In this document: piece by piece, positions 8,264-18,029 of the stretch | Position numbering within the stretch: position 1 is the stretch's first letter | Layout: each line of letters begins with the position of its first letter | Assembly: GCF_001748085.1 (NCBI RefSeq) | Contig: NZ_BBZK01000014.1 | Coordinates: 1-64,000, forward strand | Reading direction: 5' to 3' | Length of the DNA: 64,000 nucleotides | From: Streptomyces sp. TP-A0874 | GTDB lineage: Bacteria > Actinomycetota > Actinomycetes > Streptomycetales > Streptomycetaceae | The notes under the pieces: model-generated | Databases searched by the model: none | What the model was told of the DNA's origin: nothing | What the model saw: only the letters and a program-made list of their open reading frames with translations | Translations under genes and position numbers: made by a program

Positions 8264-9223
8264 GTGCGCTATGACCTGGATGACCTACGGCTCTTCCTCC
8301 AGATCGTCACGGAGGGATCGATCACGGCGGGCGCCCACCAGATGCACCTGAGCCTGCCCTCGGCCAGCGCCAGGGTGCGCTCGCTGGAACACCACGCCGG
8401 CGTGGCACTGCTGGTCCGCGGCCGGCGGGGCGTGCGGCCCACCCCGGCGGGGACGACGCTGGCCCGCCACGCACGCGACGTACTCGCCCAGACCGCGCGA
8501 CTCGACAGCGCGGTCGCGAGCTACACCAGGTCGCCGACCGCTCCGCTGACCCTGCTGGCTGGCGGCTCCGCGATGCACCGGCTGGTGCCGCAGGCGCTGA
8601 TCTCGTTCCTCCGCGCCCACCCGGACATCGACGTGACGGTCTCCGAGAGCAGGACCCCGAGGACGGTGCGGATGCTCGCCGACGGCGAAGCGGACCTGGG
8701 CGTCATCGTCAACGACGAGGCCCGCGACCACGGCCTGCGCGTGGAGCACCTCGGGGACGACTCCCTCGTCGTGGTCGGCCAGACCGGGGGCGTCCTCGCC
8801 GGGCGGACCGCGCTGACCTACAGCGAGGTCGCCGAACACCCGCTGGTCGGCCTCGACGCCGACTCCTCGCTGCGCCGCTGGATCGAGAAGCACCTCGGGC
8901 CCCACGCACCGGCGGTGCGCCACCGCACCACCGTCGCCGACCTGGGCGTCCTCGTCTCCCTCGCCGCCTCGGGCGTCGGGCTCGCCGTCGTACCGCGTCG
9001 CGCCATCGACCCGCGACTGCCGCTCGACGTGTGTGAACTTCGGGAGCCCTGGGCCCGCCGCCACCACCTGCTGGCCCGGGGCGTCAAGGACCGGGGCCCG
9101 TCGACGGCGACCGCGGCGCTCGCCGAACACCTGTGCGGCGCGGCCGCGGCCCTGTCCGAGCCTTCCTCCCTCGGCGCCCGCGGAGACCGGGCGGCCGGCG
9201 CAGCCTCTACGAGGGCTGACTGA
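8264..9223 (+). CDS. LysR-family transcriptional regulator
   Basis: 319 residues from GTG 8264. The N-terminal winged helix-turn-helix (residues 1-60, RYDLDDLRLFLQIVTEGSITAGAH onwards) and the linker helix are typical. A periplasmic-binding-protein-like effector domain follows at about residues 90-290 (PLTLLAGGSAMHRLVPQ at its start). It is divergent from the TSUP exporter with the palindrome 8235-8257 between them, so the likely role is effector-dependent control of that exporter and of itself. The tail beyond residue 295 is low-complexity. Confidence 0.88.
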   Translation: MRYDLDDLRLFLQIVTEGSITAGAHQMHLSLPSASARVRSLEHHAGVALLVRGRRGVRPTPAGTTLARHARDVLAQTARLDSAVASYTRSPTAPLTLLAGGSAMHRLVPQALISFLRAHPDIDVTVSESRTPRTVRMLADGEADLGVIVNDEARDHGLRVEHLGDDSLVVVGQTGGVLAGRTALTYSEVAEHPLVGLDADSSLRRWIEKHLGPHAPAVRHRTTVADLGVLVSLAASGVGLAVVPRRAIDPRLPLDVCELREPWARRHHLLARGVKDRGPSTATAALAEHLCGAAAALSEPSSLGARGDRAAGAASTRAD

Positions 9224-9248
9224 ACACCGCACACGGGCGGCGGCCCGG

Positions 9249-9989
9249 CTAGGGCTTCTCCTCCGATGCCGGGGCGACGCCCCGCTCCCGCTCCGCGGCC
9301 TCCTCCGCCTCCAGCTCGGCGATCACATCGATCGGCGGCGGCGCCTTCGCCAGGAAGATCCAGGTCAGGTAGACGCAGAGCAGGAACGGCGGGATCCCGA
9401 GGGCGACCTTCACCCAGCCCAGCTGGGTGGCGTCGCCCCACCAGTAGAGCGGGAAGAGGATCGCCGACTTGCCCAGCAGGATGAGTCCCCAGGCCCAGGT
9501 GGCCTTGGTGTAGGCCTCGAACCGGCCGGGGTTCCTGGTCCGCCAGGAGAGGTTCTCCCGCAGGATCGGCCCCAGCAGCACTCCGATCAGCGGGAAGCGG
9601 AAGATCGCGGAGAGGATGTAGAGGAGGGCCAGGCCCAGCCCGTACAGCATCCCCGGTAGGTAGAAGTTCTTCGCGTCCCCGGTCATCATCGCGAAGACCG
9701 CGCCGATGGCCACCCCGAAGACCCCGCTGAAGGCGTGCTTGAGGGTCTCCCGCCGGATGAGCCGGGCCACGGCGAGCACCAGGCTCAGGCCGAGCGCGGC
9801 GATCGCCGCCAGATGCAGATCCCGCTTGATGGTGAAGATCAGCACGAACACCAGGCCCGGCACGGTTGTGTCCACCATGCCCCGTACACCGCCGAAGGCC
9901 TCCAGCAGCGCGGTGTCCGCGGCCGCTCTCCGCTCGGCACCGCCCTCGCCTGGGGTTGGGGTCGGGGTCGGCTTGTCGACAGACGCCAC
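9249..9989 (-). CDS. DUF3159 membrane protein
   Basis: 246 residues, GTG start at 9989. A proline/threonine-rich N-terminus is followed by four to six hydrophobic helices (about residues 40-215) and a charged, Glu-rich tail. Motifs such as PGLVFVLIFTIKRDL and the charged RETLKHAFSGVFGVAIGA are those I associate with actinobacterial DUF3159. Function unknown. It starts three bases after the OB-fold gene stop, so the two are probably co-transcribed. It converges with the lysR gene. Confidence 0.8.
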   Translation of the reverse strand: MASVDKPTPTPTPGEGGAERRAAADTALLEAFGGVRGMVDTTVPGLVFVLIFTIKRDLHLAAIAALGLSLVLAVARLIRRETLKHAFSGVFGVAIGAVFAMMTGDAKNFYLPGMLYGLGLALLYILSAIFRFPLIGVLLGPILRENLSWRTRNPGRFEAYTKATWAWGLILLGKSAILFPLYWWGDATQLGWVKVALGIPPFLLCVYLTWIFLAKAPPPIDVIAELEAEEAAERERGVAPASEEKP

Positions 9990-9992
9990 CGG

Positions 9993-10397
9993 CTACTCCT
10001 GTCCGAGCGGTCGCAGTTCGTATTTCGGGTTGAAGAGCACCAGACGGCCGTGGTTCCGGGAGACCCGGCCTGTTGCGATGAGGCGGCGCCCCGGCTCGAT
10101 GCCGACGATCGCGCGTCGACCGAGCCAGACCATGTCCAGCGTCGCCGAGCCGTCGAACAGCTCGGCTTCCAGGGCCGGCACGCCGGCCCTGGGCCGGAGG
10201 GTCACGGTGCGCAGGGTGCCGGTCACGGTGACGATCTCCCGGTCCTCGCAGTCGGAGATCCGGGTACAGCCCGTCTGCTCGGCGTCCTGCCGCAGCTCGT
10301 CGGCGTCCAGCTCCTCCTGGGAGGAGGCGAGCCGGTCGAGCATCCTGCGGAAGCGTCCGGCCCGTTTCTCCGCCTCGGGGCGAGGTGCAGCGCTCAT
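9993..10397 (-). CDS. OB-fold nucleic-acid-binding protein
   Basis: 134 residues, ATG 10397. Residues ~50-130 form an OB-fold like those of single-strand-binding or tRNA-anticodon domains (IVTVTGTLRTVTLRP, ELFDGSATLDMVWLGRR, GRRLIATGRVSR). The N-terminal 45 residues are helical and charged. Small proteins of this kind sit next to DUF3159 genes in Streptomyces. Specific partner or nucleic acid unknown. It lies 36 bp downstream of kdpE on the same strand and may be the last part of that transcript. Confidence 0.75.
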   Translation of the reverse strand: MSAAPRPEAEKRAGRFRRMLDRLASSQEELDADELRQDAEQTGCTRISDCEDREIVTVTGTLRTVTLRPRAGVPALEAELFDGSATLDMVWLGRRAIVGIEPGRRLIATGRVSRNHGRLVLFNPKYELRPLGQE

Positions 10398-10433
10398 GGG
10401 GGCAGCCTACCGGGGTGGGGGGTGATGGGTGGA

Positions 10434-11150
<717 letters not shown>

Positions 11151-11251
11151 GGCGGAAGCCTCTCTGTCGGGCGGATCCTGCTGGGGAGTCGACGTGCCGC
11201 GGCCGGCGCCGGTCGGCCTGCGGTGGTCAGCCGCGGCGGTGCGGGAGGGCG

Positions 11252-13819
11252 TCATGGTCCGGCTCCGGCGGATAGGTCGACGGCGGACGGGTCGACGCGG
11301 GCCGGTGCCGTGGTGGGCCGCTCCACCGCCCGCAGCGTGAGCACCATGGTCAGCCCGCCGCCCGGGGTGTCCTCGGCGGCGAGCGTGCCGCCCATCGCCT
11401 CGGCGAAGCCGCGGGCCACCGCGAGCCCCAAGCCGACACCGGCGCCGCGCGGGGCGTCCCCGTGGCGCTGGAAGGGCTCGAAGATGCGGTCCCGGTCGGC
11501 CTCCGGTACGCCGGGGCCGCGGTCGACCACCCGGAGCTCCACCCGCCGCCCCAGGGCGCTCGCGGCGACCAGTACCGCGGTCCCCTCCGGACCGTGCTTG
11601 ACGGCGTTCTCGACGATGTTGGCGACGCTGCGCTCCAGCAGCCCCGGGTCGACCGCCACCATCGGCAGCGCCTCGGGGATGTCCAGCACCACACTGCGTT
11701 CCGGGACCCCGCCGAGCGCCATCGGCACCACCTCGTCCAGGTCGACCTCCCGGATCAGCGGGGTGACGGTGCCGGTGTGCAGCCGGGACATGTCCAGGAG
11801 GTTGCCGACCAACTGGTGGAGCCGGTCCGCGCCCTGCTCGATGCCGGCGAGCAGCTCGGCCTCGTCCTCCTCGGACCAGGCCACGTCCTCGGCGCGGAGC
11901 GAGGTGACCGAGGCCTTGATCCCGGCGATCGGGGTGCGCAGGTCGTGGGAGACGGCCGCCAGCAGGGCGGTGCGTATCCGGTTTCCCTCGTCGAGTTCCC
12001 GGGCCCGGGCCGCCTCGTCGACCAGTCGTTGCCGGTCCAGCACCACCACCGCCTGGGCGGCGAAGGCGGCGAGCACCCGGCGGTCCTCGGCCGGGAGGAC
12101 CCGGCCGCTGAGGGCCAGCGCGGCGTGGTCGCCGACCGGCACGTCCACGTCGGCGTCCTCCGGTCGCAGCAGCGGCAACGGGCCGACGCTGCCGGCGCAG
12201 GTCCACGGATCCACGTCGCTCTCCCGCTCCAGCAGGGCGACGGAGTCCATGCCGAAGGTCTCCCGAACACGCTCCAGCAGCGCCTCCAGACTGGTCTCGC
12301 CGCGCAGCACGCTGCCGGCGAGGAAGGAGAGGATGCCGGATTCGGCGCGCAGCCGGGCGGCCTGCCCCGTACGGCGGGCGGCGAGGTCGACCACCGAGGC
12401 GACGGAGAGGGCGACGGCGAAGAAGACCACGATGGCGACGAGGTTGCTCGGGTCGGAGATGGTCCAGGTGCCGGTCGGCGGGGTGAAGAAGTAGTTGAGC
12501 AGCAGCGAGCCGACGGAGGCGGAGGCCAGCGCCGGCAGCAGTCCACCGAGCAGCGCCGCCAGCACGGTGAGGCAGAGGAAGAGCAGCACGTCGTTGGTGA
12601 GGCCGGGTCCGGGGTCGAGCCGGGCCAGCACCACCGAGAGCAGCATCGGTCCCACCACCCCGGTCAGCCAGCCGGCGATGATGCGGGAGCGGCCGAGCCG
12701 CGCCCCGCGGGCGACGGGCAGCCCGCGGCCCTTGGCGACCTCGTCGTGGGTGACGATGTGCACGTCCAGGTCCGGCCCCGACTCGCGGGCCACGGTCATG
12801 CCCACGCCGGGTCCGAAGACGTACTGCCAGCTCTTGCGGCGGCTGGAGCCGAGCACGATCTGGGTGGCGTTGACCCCGCGGGCGAACTCCAGCAGGGCGG
12901 TCGGCACCTCGTCGCCGATGACGTGGTGGTAGGTGCCGCCCAGGTCCTCCACGAGCGTCCGTTGCACCGCCAGTTCCTTGGGCGAGGCGGAGGTCAGCCC
13001 GTCGCTGCGGGCCACGTAGACGGCGAGGATCTCGCTGCCGGAGCCCTTGGCGGCCATCCGGGCCGCGCGGCGGATGAGGGTGCGGCCCTCGGGTCCGCCG
13101 GTGAGACCGACGACGATCCGCTCCCGGGCCCGCCAGGGGGAGCGGATCCGGTGTTCGCTGCGGTAGCGCTGGAGGTACTCGTCGACCCGGTCGGCGGTCC
13201 ACAGCAGTGCCAGTTCGCGCAGCGCGGTGAGGTTGCCCGGCCGGAAGTAGTTGGACAGCGCCGCGTCGACCTTGTCCGGCGCGTAGATGTTGCCGTGCGC
13301 CATGCGTCGGCGCAGCGCCTCGGGCGACATGTCGACGAGTTCGATCTGGTCCGCGCGGCGCACCACCTCGTCCGGCAGGGTCTCCCTCGGCCGAACTCCG
13401 GTTATGGACTCCACGACGTCGCCGAGCGACTCCAGGTGCTGGATGTTGACGGTGGAGACCACGTCGACGCCGGCCTGGAGGAGTTCCTCGACGTCCTGCC
13501 AGCGTTTGGCGTTCCGGGAGCCGGGGGCGTTGGTGTGCGCCAGTTCGTCGACGAGGGCGACGGCGGGGCGGCGCTCCAGTACTGCGTCCACGTCCATCTC
13601 GGTGAGGATTCGCCCCTGGTGGCTGAGCCGGCGGCGGGCGACCTGCTCCAGGCCTCTCACCAGCTCGGCGGTGCGGGGCCGGCCGTGGTCCTCGACGAAG
13701 GCGATCACGGCGTCGGTGCCGCGCTCGACGCGGCGGCACGCCTCGGAGAGCATCGCGTACGTCTTGCCGACGCCGGGTGCCGCCCCGACGTAGATCCGCA
13801 GTCTGCCACGACCTGACAT
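11252..13819 (-). CDS. kdpD: KdpD-type K+ sensor histidine kinase
   Basis: 855 residues, ATG 13819. Order: KdpD N-terminal domain with a Walker A motif (GAAPGVGKT, residues ~12-20), a Usp-like domain (~230-370), four closely spaced membrane helices (~385-490), a GAF-like domain (~500-620), HisKA with the phospho-accepting His in AAVSHDLRTPIAG, and HATPase_c (NIVENAVKHG, then DRGPGVPEADRDRIF). All parts of a full-length KdpD are present. It senses K+ and the membrane or c-di-AMP state and phosphorylates KdpE, which lies 101 bp downstream. The K+ transporters at 3.0-6.7 kb are plausible local targets. Confidence 0.92.
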   Translation of the reverse strand: MSGRGRLRIYVGAAPGVGKTYAMLSEACRRVERGTDAVIAFVEDHGRPRTAELVRGLEQVARRRLSHQGRILTEMDVDAVLERRPAVALVDELAHTNAPGSRNAKRWQDVEELLQAGVDVVSTVNIQHLESLGDVVESITGVRPRETLPDEVVRRADQIELVDMSPEALRRRMAHGNIYAPDKVDAALSNYFRPGNLTALRELALLWTADRVDEYLQRYRSEHRIRSPWRARERIVVGLTGGPEGRTLIRRAARMAAKGSGSEILAVYVARSDGLTSASPKELAVQRTLVEDLGGTYHHVIGDEVPTALLEFARGVNATQIVLGSSRRKSWQYVFGPGVGMTVARESGPDLDVHIVTHDEVAKGRGLPVARGARLGRSRIIAGWLTGVVGPMLLSVVLARLDPGPGLTNDVLLFLCLTVLAALLGGLLPALASASVGSLLLNYFFTPPTGTWTISDPSNLVAIVVFFAVALSVASVVDLAARRTGQAARLRAESGILSFLAGSVLRGETSLEALLERVRETFGMDSVALLERESDVDPWTCAGSVGPLPLLRPEDADVDVPVGDHAALALSGRVLPAEDRRVLAAFAAQAVVVLDRQRLVDEAARARELDEGNRIRTALLAAVSHDLRTPIAGIKASVTSLRAEDVAWSEEDEAELLAGIEQGADRLHQLVGNLLDMSRLHTGTVTPLIREVDLDEVVPMALGGVPERSVVLDIPEALPMVAVDPGLLERSVANIVENAVKHGPEGTAVLVAASALGRRVELRVVDRGPGVPEADRDRIFEPFQRHGDAPRGAGVGLGLAVARGFAEAMGGTLAAEDTPGGGLTMVLTLRAVERPTTAPARVDPSAVDLSAGAGP

Positions 13820-14006
13820 GGCTCCATTCTGCCCCTCGCCGCCGGTGGGCCGGACGGCCCGGGGAGCGGGACCTCCGGAGGGGCAGTGGGCCGGACGCCA
13901 TCGGGGCCGGGGTGCGCGTCGAGGCCCGGACGCCGCGGGTCCTCGGTACGCGTCGGGGCCCGGGGCGGTTGTTCACTCGCCCTCGGGCCCCTCGGTGTCG
14001 GTGGGC

Positions 14007-14810
14007 TCAGCGCACCTCGGTGATCTCCGGGCCGCGGGAGAGCCGGTCGACGCCGCCGGCGAAGCGGGAGCCGCCCTCGCTCTCCTCCTGCTGTACGTCC
14101 TCGGCCAGCATCTGCGCGTCGTCCGGCAGCTTCAGGACGATCGGGTCGCGCGGGGCCATCGGCGAGTCACCGCGCACCACGACGGTGTCGCGGAAGACCT
14201 GCTCCAGCAGACCGGCGGTCTGCGGCTGCACCGCCCCCTGGCCGGAGATCACGCCGCGCAGGAACCAGCGGGGGCCGTCCACCCCGATGAAGCGCACCAG
14301 CTGGACCCCGTGGGCGCCGTCGGGGAGCCGCACCGGGACCTGGGCGCGCAGCTCCCAGCCAAGCGGCCCCTCGACCTCGTCGACCACTCCGCCCTGCTGG
14401 GTGATCCCGGAGGCGATCTCGTCGCGTACCTCGCCCCAGATACCCTCCCGCTTGGGAGCGGCGAACGCCTGGAGTTGCACGGCGCTGTCCTGGAGGACCA
14501 CGGTCGCGGCGACGATGGACTCGCCCGCCACCTCGACCCGCAGCTCCATGCCCTCCACGCCCGGAACGAGGATTCCGCCCAGGTCGACCCGGCCTTCGCC
14601 GGGCTCCCGGACCTCGGAGACGTCCCAGGGTCCGTCGGGGCGGGGGGCCGGCGGCAGGCTCACCCGCTGCTCCTCGGCGTCGGCCGCCCCGTCCGCCGCC
14701 GGCTGGTCCTCCGGGACGTCCTCGTCCGAGTCGGCGCCGTCGACCGGCGTCTCGACCGCGTCCGCGGCTTCTGCAGAGTCTGCGTGTCGCTTGCGACGAC
14801 GTCCGAACAC
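14007..14810 (-). CDS. DUF3710 protein
   Basis: 267 residues, ATG 14810. The first 75 residues are acidic and low-complexity. A globular part from about residue 80 to 250 (GGILVPGVEGMELRVEV, LQLQAFAAPKREGIWGEVR-like block, RWFLRGVISGQGAV) matches what I know as DUF3710, present throughout actinomycetes next to dut. No membrane segment is seen. It starts one base after the dut stop, so it is in the thioesterase-dut operon. Function unknown. Confidence 0.82.
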   Translation of the reverse strand: MFGRRRKRHADSAEAADAVETPVDGADSDEDVPEDQPAADGAADAEEQRVSLPPAPRPDGPWDVSEVREPGEGRVDLGGILVPGVEGMELRVEVAGESIVAATVVLQDSAVQLQAFAAPKREGIWGEVRDEIASGITQQGGVVDEVEGPLGWELRAQVPVRLPDGAHGVQLVRFIGVDGPRWFLRGVISGQGAVQPQTAGLLEQVFRDTVVVRGDSPMAPRDPIVLKLPDDAQMLAEDVQQEESEGGSRFAGGVDRLSRGPEITEVR

Positions 14811-14811
14811 G

Positions 14812-15324
14812 TCACTGTCCTTCCCGGTCGGCTACGACCGAAGCGTAATGGTCTACGTCAGTGGAACCGCCGGCCGCGGCGTGACCGCCGGTGGACCCGA
14901 AGCCCCCCTCGGCCCGCGCCGAGCCGGGAAGCTCCGCCACCTCGTGGAAGCGCACCTTCTCGACCTGCTGGACGACCAGCTGGGCGATCCGGTCGAACCG
15001 CTCGAACCGCACGCTCCGGCGTGGATCCAGGTTGACCACGATCACCTTGATCTCCCCACGGTACCCGGCGTCGATCGTCCCCGGAGCGTTCACCAGGGCG
15101 ACGCCGCAGCGGGCCGCCAGGCCGGACCTGGGGTGCACGAAGCCCGCGTACCCGTCGGGAAGCGCGATCGACACACCCGTCGGGAACACGCTCCGCTCCC
15201 CCGGCGCGAGCACGGCGGCCTCGGTGGTCACCAGGTCGACCCCCGCGTCCCCGGGGTGGCTGTAGGCCGGGATGGGCACCTCGGGGTCCACCCGCCGGAT
15301 CAGGACGTCCACGGGCCCGCGCAT
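14812..15324 (-). CDS. dut: dUTP diphosphatase (dUTPase)
   Basis: 170 residues, ATG 15324 overlapping the upstream thioesterase stop (ATGA). The five trimeric dUTPase motifs are present in order: PGDAGVDL (motif 1), HPRSGLAARCGVALVNAPGTID (motifs 2-3), RFDRIAQLVV (motif 4), and the glycine-rich C-terminal ARAEGGFGSTGG (motif 5). It hydrolyses dUTP to dUMP and PPi, keeping uracil out of DNA and feeding dTMP synthesis. Length is a little above the usual ~150 because of a tail after motif 5. Confidence 0.95.
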   Translation of the reverse strand: MRGPVDVLIRRVDPEVPIPAYSHPGDAGVDLVTTEAAVLAPGERSVFPTGVSIALPDGYAGFVHPRSGLAARCGVALVNAPGTIDAGYRGEIKVIVVNLDPRRSVRFERFDRIAQLVVQQVEKVRFHEVAELPGSARAEGGFGSTGGHAAAGGSTDVDHYASVVADREGQ

Positions 15325-15908
15325 CAGGGGTTCACCCCGAAGGCCCGGGTGATGCGCTTCTGGTCGGGGTCGTCGAGGACCGCCCGGATCTCCTCGGCGG
15401 ATCCGTGCTCCACGAAGTGCTCGGCCTTCACCTCGACGAACAGGGCTCGGGCACGGACCGCGACCGGGCCGTCGGCGCCGCCTATCCGGCCGACCGCCTC
15501 GGCGTAGATCTTCCGGCCCGCGACCGCGGTGGCCTCGGCCTCCAGCCGGAGCACACTTCCCACCGGCACGGGTCGCACGTAGTCGGTCTCCAGCCGGGCG
15601 GTGACCGAGGCCGCGCGGAGGAGCCAGTTGAGCGCGCCGAGCGTCTCGTCCAGGGCCGCGGCGAGCACACCGCCGTGGGCCAGTCCGGGAGCACCCTGGT
15701 GGGCGGCGTGGACGGTGAACTCCGCCGTGACGGCCACCCCCTCCGCCGCGCGGGCGGCCAGCCGCAGCCCGTTGGCCTGGCTGTCACCGCAGCCGAAACA
15801 GTGTTCGTAGTGGGCCCCGAGCAGCTCCCCGGGAGCGGGGGCCTCGGGGTGCCGGGTCGGTGGCAGAGCGTCAGCCGGTGGCGTCAGCGAAGAAGTCGGT
15901 GCACTCAC
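15324..15908 (-). CDS. PaaI-type hot-dog thioesterase
   Basis: 194 residues, GTG 15908. After a Pro-rich N-terminus the protein has a CFGCGDSQANGLRL segment and a single hot-dog domain (AHGGVLAAALDETLGALN, then ARLETDYVRPVPVGSVLRLEAEA). The HGG motif is the thioesterase signature. It would hydrolyse acyl-CoA thioesters in the cytosol; substrate unknown. First gene of the operon with dut and DUF3710, divergent from the DUF3093 gene across 59 bp. Confidence 0.85.
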   Translation of the reverse strand: MSAPTSSLTPPADALPPTRHPEAPAPGELLGAHYEHCFGCGDSQANGLRLAARAAEGVAVTAEFTVHAAHQGAPGLAHGGVLAAALDETLGALNWLLRAASVTARLETDYVRPVPVGSVLRLEAEATAVAGRKIYAEAVGRIGGADGPVAVRARALFVEVKAEHFVEHGSAEEIRAVLDDPDQKRITRAFGVNP

Positions 15909-15967
15909 GAGGGGAGACCCTACCCGCGCGCAGCCAAGCGGAACGCAGCCGTGCCAAGCTTGGCAGC

Positions 15968-16411
15968 ATGCAGTCCTACGACGAACGCCTGACCGCGCCC
16001 CGCTCCTGGTGGGCGGTGGCGGTCCTGCCCGGTGCGAGCCTCGGTCTGATCCTGCTGCCGTTCGGTCCGCTGCCGCTGCTGGCCGGGCTCATCGGCGGGA
16101 CGGCGCTGGCGATGGCCGCGGTCAGCGCCTACGGCTCGGCCCGGATCCGGGTGGTCGCCGACTCGCTGGTCGCCGGCGAGGCCAGGATCCCGGTGAGCCA
16201 CCTGGGGGCCGCGGAGGTGCTGGAGGCGGAGGAGGCCGTCGCCTGGCGGACCTACAAGGCCGATCCGCGGGCGTTCCTGCTGCTGCGCAGCTACATCCCG
16301 ACGGCGCTGCGGGTGGAGGTCGACGACCCCGCCGATCCCACGCCGTACGTCTACCTCTCCACTCGGAACCCGAAGGCTCTCGCCGAGGCGCTCGCGACGT
16401 CGCGAGGCTGA
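15968..16411 (+). CDS. DUF3093 membrane protein
   Basis: 147 residues from ATG 15968 (MQSYDERLTAPRSWW), preferred over upstream in-frame starts that overlap the divergent gene. Two transmembrane helices (about residues 15-60) are followed by a soluble beta-rich domain (RIRVVADSLVAGEARIPVSHLGA, then VYLSTRNPKALAEAL). This is the actinobacterial DUF3093 family of unknown role. Monocistronic in appearance. Confidence 0.82.
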   Translation: MQSYDERLTAPRSWWAVAVLPGASLGLILLPFGPLPLLAGLIGGTALAMAAVSAYGSARIRVVADSLVAGEARIPVSHLGAAEVLEAEEAVAWRTYKADPRAFLLLRSYIPTALRVEVDDPADPTPYVYLSTRNPKALAEALATSRG

Positions 16412-16442
16412 GCCGTTCTCGGCGGGCCTGCTCCGCCGGCGG

Positions 16443-17336
16443 TCACTGGAGGGACTTGGGGCTGCCCGGTTCCTGCGGGGCCCCTTCCAGGAGGTCCCAG
16501 CGGATCTGCCGGACGCGTAGATCGGACCGGACCTTCTCGGCGAGGGCGCTGGTCCGCCGTACGTTGAGCACCGCGCCGACCACCGCCCCCAGCAGGAAGG
16601 GCGTGAGATTGGGGAGGGTGCGCAACGAGCGCTTCATGACCTGGCGGCGGAGTTCTCGCCGCACCTGGCCCCCGAGCGCCGCGTCGAGGGAGCTGAGCTG
16701 GCTGACGTCGATACCGCGCTCCCGGGACCACGCGCCGAGGTACGCGGTGGAGCGCTGGCCGAGGTTTCCCGGGGGTCTGACCCCGTAGACCTCGTGTAGT
16801 TCGGCGATGAGTTTGAACTCGATCGAGGCGACGCCGATCACCTCGGCCGCCAGTTCCGCGGGCATCGCCGGCGGGACCGGCAGCATCGCGGCTGCGCCCA
16901 CGCCCGCGCCGACCGCCGCCGAGCCCTTGGTGGCCCCGGCGACCAGCCTGTCGGCGAGTTGCTCGGGCCCCACTCCGGGGTGGTGGACGCGGAGGGCAGC
17001 CAGGTCCCGCACCGGGATCCTCGGGGCGACCTCGACGATGCGTTCGGCGATACCGGTCAGGCTCACTCGGGTGCCGCGCCAGCTCCGGCTGAGCCCACTG
17101 CCGACACCCCGTCCGGCCGTTGCTGCGAGCGAGGCCGTACGGCCTCGCTCGTCGCGGTTGTCGACGGTGGAGGCGGTCGGCCCCTGTTCGGTGCTGTCCG
17201 CCTGTTCCGTCGGGTGGGCGGTCTGGTCCACGGGCGCCGGAGCGCCCGGTACCGGGCCGACGCCGCCCTCGGGTACTTCCTGATGAGCCCCCCTCCGCCG
17301 GAAGGGGTTCTTCCGGGAGGCCCCGGAGCCTGCCAC
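16443..17336 (-). CDS. Conserved hypothetical protein, possibly EcsC-like
   Basis: 297 residues from GTG 17336; the ribosome site is weak, so the real start may be further in. The first 80 residues are low-complexity. The rest is helical with Gly/Ala-rich hydrophobic runs (AVGAGVGAAAMLPVPPAMPAELAAEVIG, and TPFLLGAVVGAVLNV). The AAEVIGVASIEFKLIAELHEVYG region resembles EcsC-type proteins, but this is from memory and uncertain. It begins 11 bp after the DUF4193 stop and is likely co-transcribed with it. Confidence 0.6.
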   Translation of the reverse strand: MAGSGASRKNPFRRRGAHQEVPEGGVGPVPGAPAPVDQTAHPTEQADSTEQGPTASTVDNRDERGRTASLAATAGRGVGSGLSRSWRGTRVSLTGIAERIVEVAPRIPVRDLAALRVHHPGVGPEQLADRLVAGATKGSAAVGAGVGAAAMLPVPPAMPAELAAEVIGVASIEFKLIAELHEVYGVRPPGNLGQRSTAYLGAWSRERGIDVSQLSSLDAALGGQVRRELRRQVMKRSLRTLPNLTPFLLGAVVGAVLNVRRTSALAEKVRSDLRVRQIRWDLLEGAPQEPGSPKSLQ

Positions 17337-17347
17337 GGGCCGGCCGG

Positions 17348-17647
17348 TCAGGCCGCGCAGTCGCGGCAGATCGGCTGGCCGTTCTTCTCTGCGGCCAGTT
17401 GGCTCCGGTGGTGCACGAGGAAGCAGCTCATGCAGGTGAACTCGTCCGCCTGCCGGGGCAGCACCCGGACGGACAGCTCCTCGTTGGAGAGGTCCGCACC
17501 GGGCAGTTCGAGGCCCTCGGCCTGCTCGAACTCGTCCACGTCGACGCTCGAGGTCGACTTGTCGTTACGACGCGCCTTCAGCTCTTCGAGGCTGTCCTCG
17601 TTGAGTTCGTCGTCGGTCTTGCGTGGGGTGTCGTAGTCCGTGGCCAT
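17348..17647 (-). CDS. DUF4193 zinc-ribbon protein
   Basis: 99 residues, ATG 17647 behind a strong GGGGGAGAG ribosome site. A charged N-terminal two-thirds is followed by a C-terminal zinc ribbon: CMSC at about 71-74 and CRDC at 94-97. The length and the DEFTCMSCFLVHHRSQLA segment fit DUF4193, found in nearly all actinomycetes beside cutRS and dut. It may bind RNA polymerase or nucleic acid, but no role is established that I know of. Confidence 0.85.
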   Translation of the reverse strand: MATDYDTPRKTDDELNEDSLEELKARRNDKSTSSVDVDEFEQAEGLELPGADLSNEELSVRVLPRQADEFTCMSCFLVHHRSQLAAEKNGQPICRDCAA

Positions 17648-17878
17648 GTAGCTCTCCCCCTCTGGGTGTATCGGTGTCTCAGCGCACGTAACGCGTGAGG
17701 GGCCGGACTTGTGCCCGACCCAAGGCGGAGATTTTGCCTCACATCAAGCTCTGTTACTCAATCGACACCCAACCGCGCCCCCGTGGAGGCGATCGCGGTG
17801 GATGCGGTGGGGACCGTACACGGTCCGGTATCGCCCGTCACAAGCACCGTCCCCAGGTACTTCCCGTGGCACCGGCCC

Positions 17879-17908
17879 CCGGAAACCCGGATTTTCCGGG
17901 CTTTCCGG
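17879..17908 (-). terminator. Stem-loop downstream of cutS
   Basis: CCGGAAA-CCCGGA and TCCGGG-CTTTCCGG pair around a short T-rich loop, 122 bp after the cutS stop. It lacks a U-tract, as most Streptomyces terminators do. The rest of 17648-18029 holds no gene; it must carry the promoter of the DUF4193 gene near its left end. Confidence 0.45.
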
Positions 17909-18029
17909 TGAGCGCTACGGAACTCGGAGCACCTGATCGGTGACTCGTCTCTGTGATCGATTACACACAGTCCTTACGGGAACGGCCCCCCGAATTCCGC
18001 TCAAAGCGAACCCGTCCCGGGCAAGCATC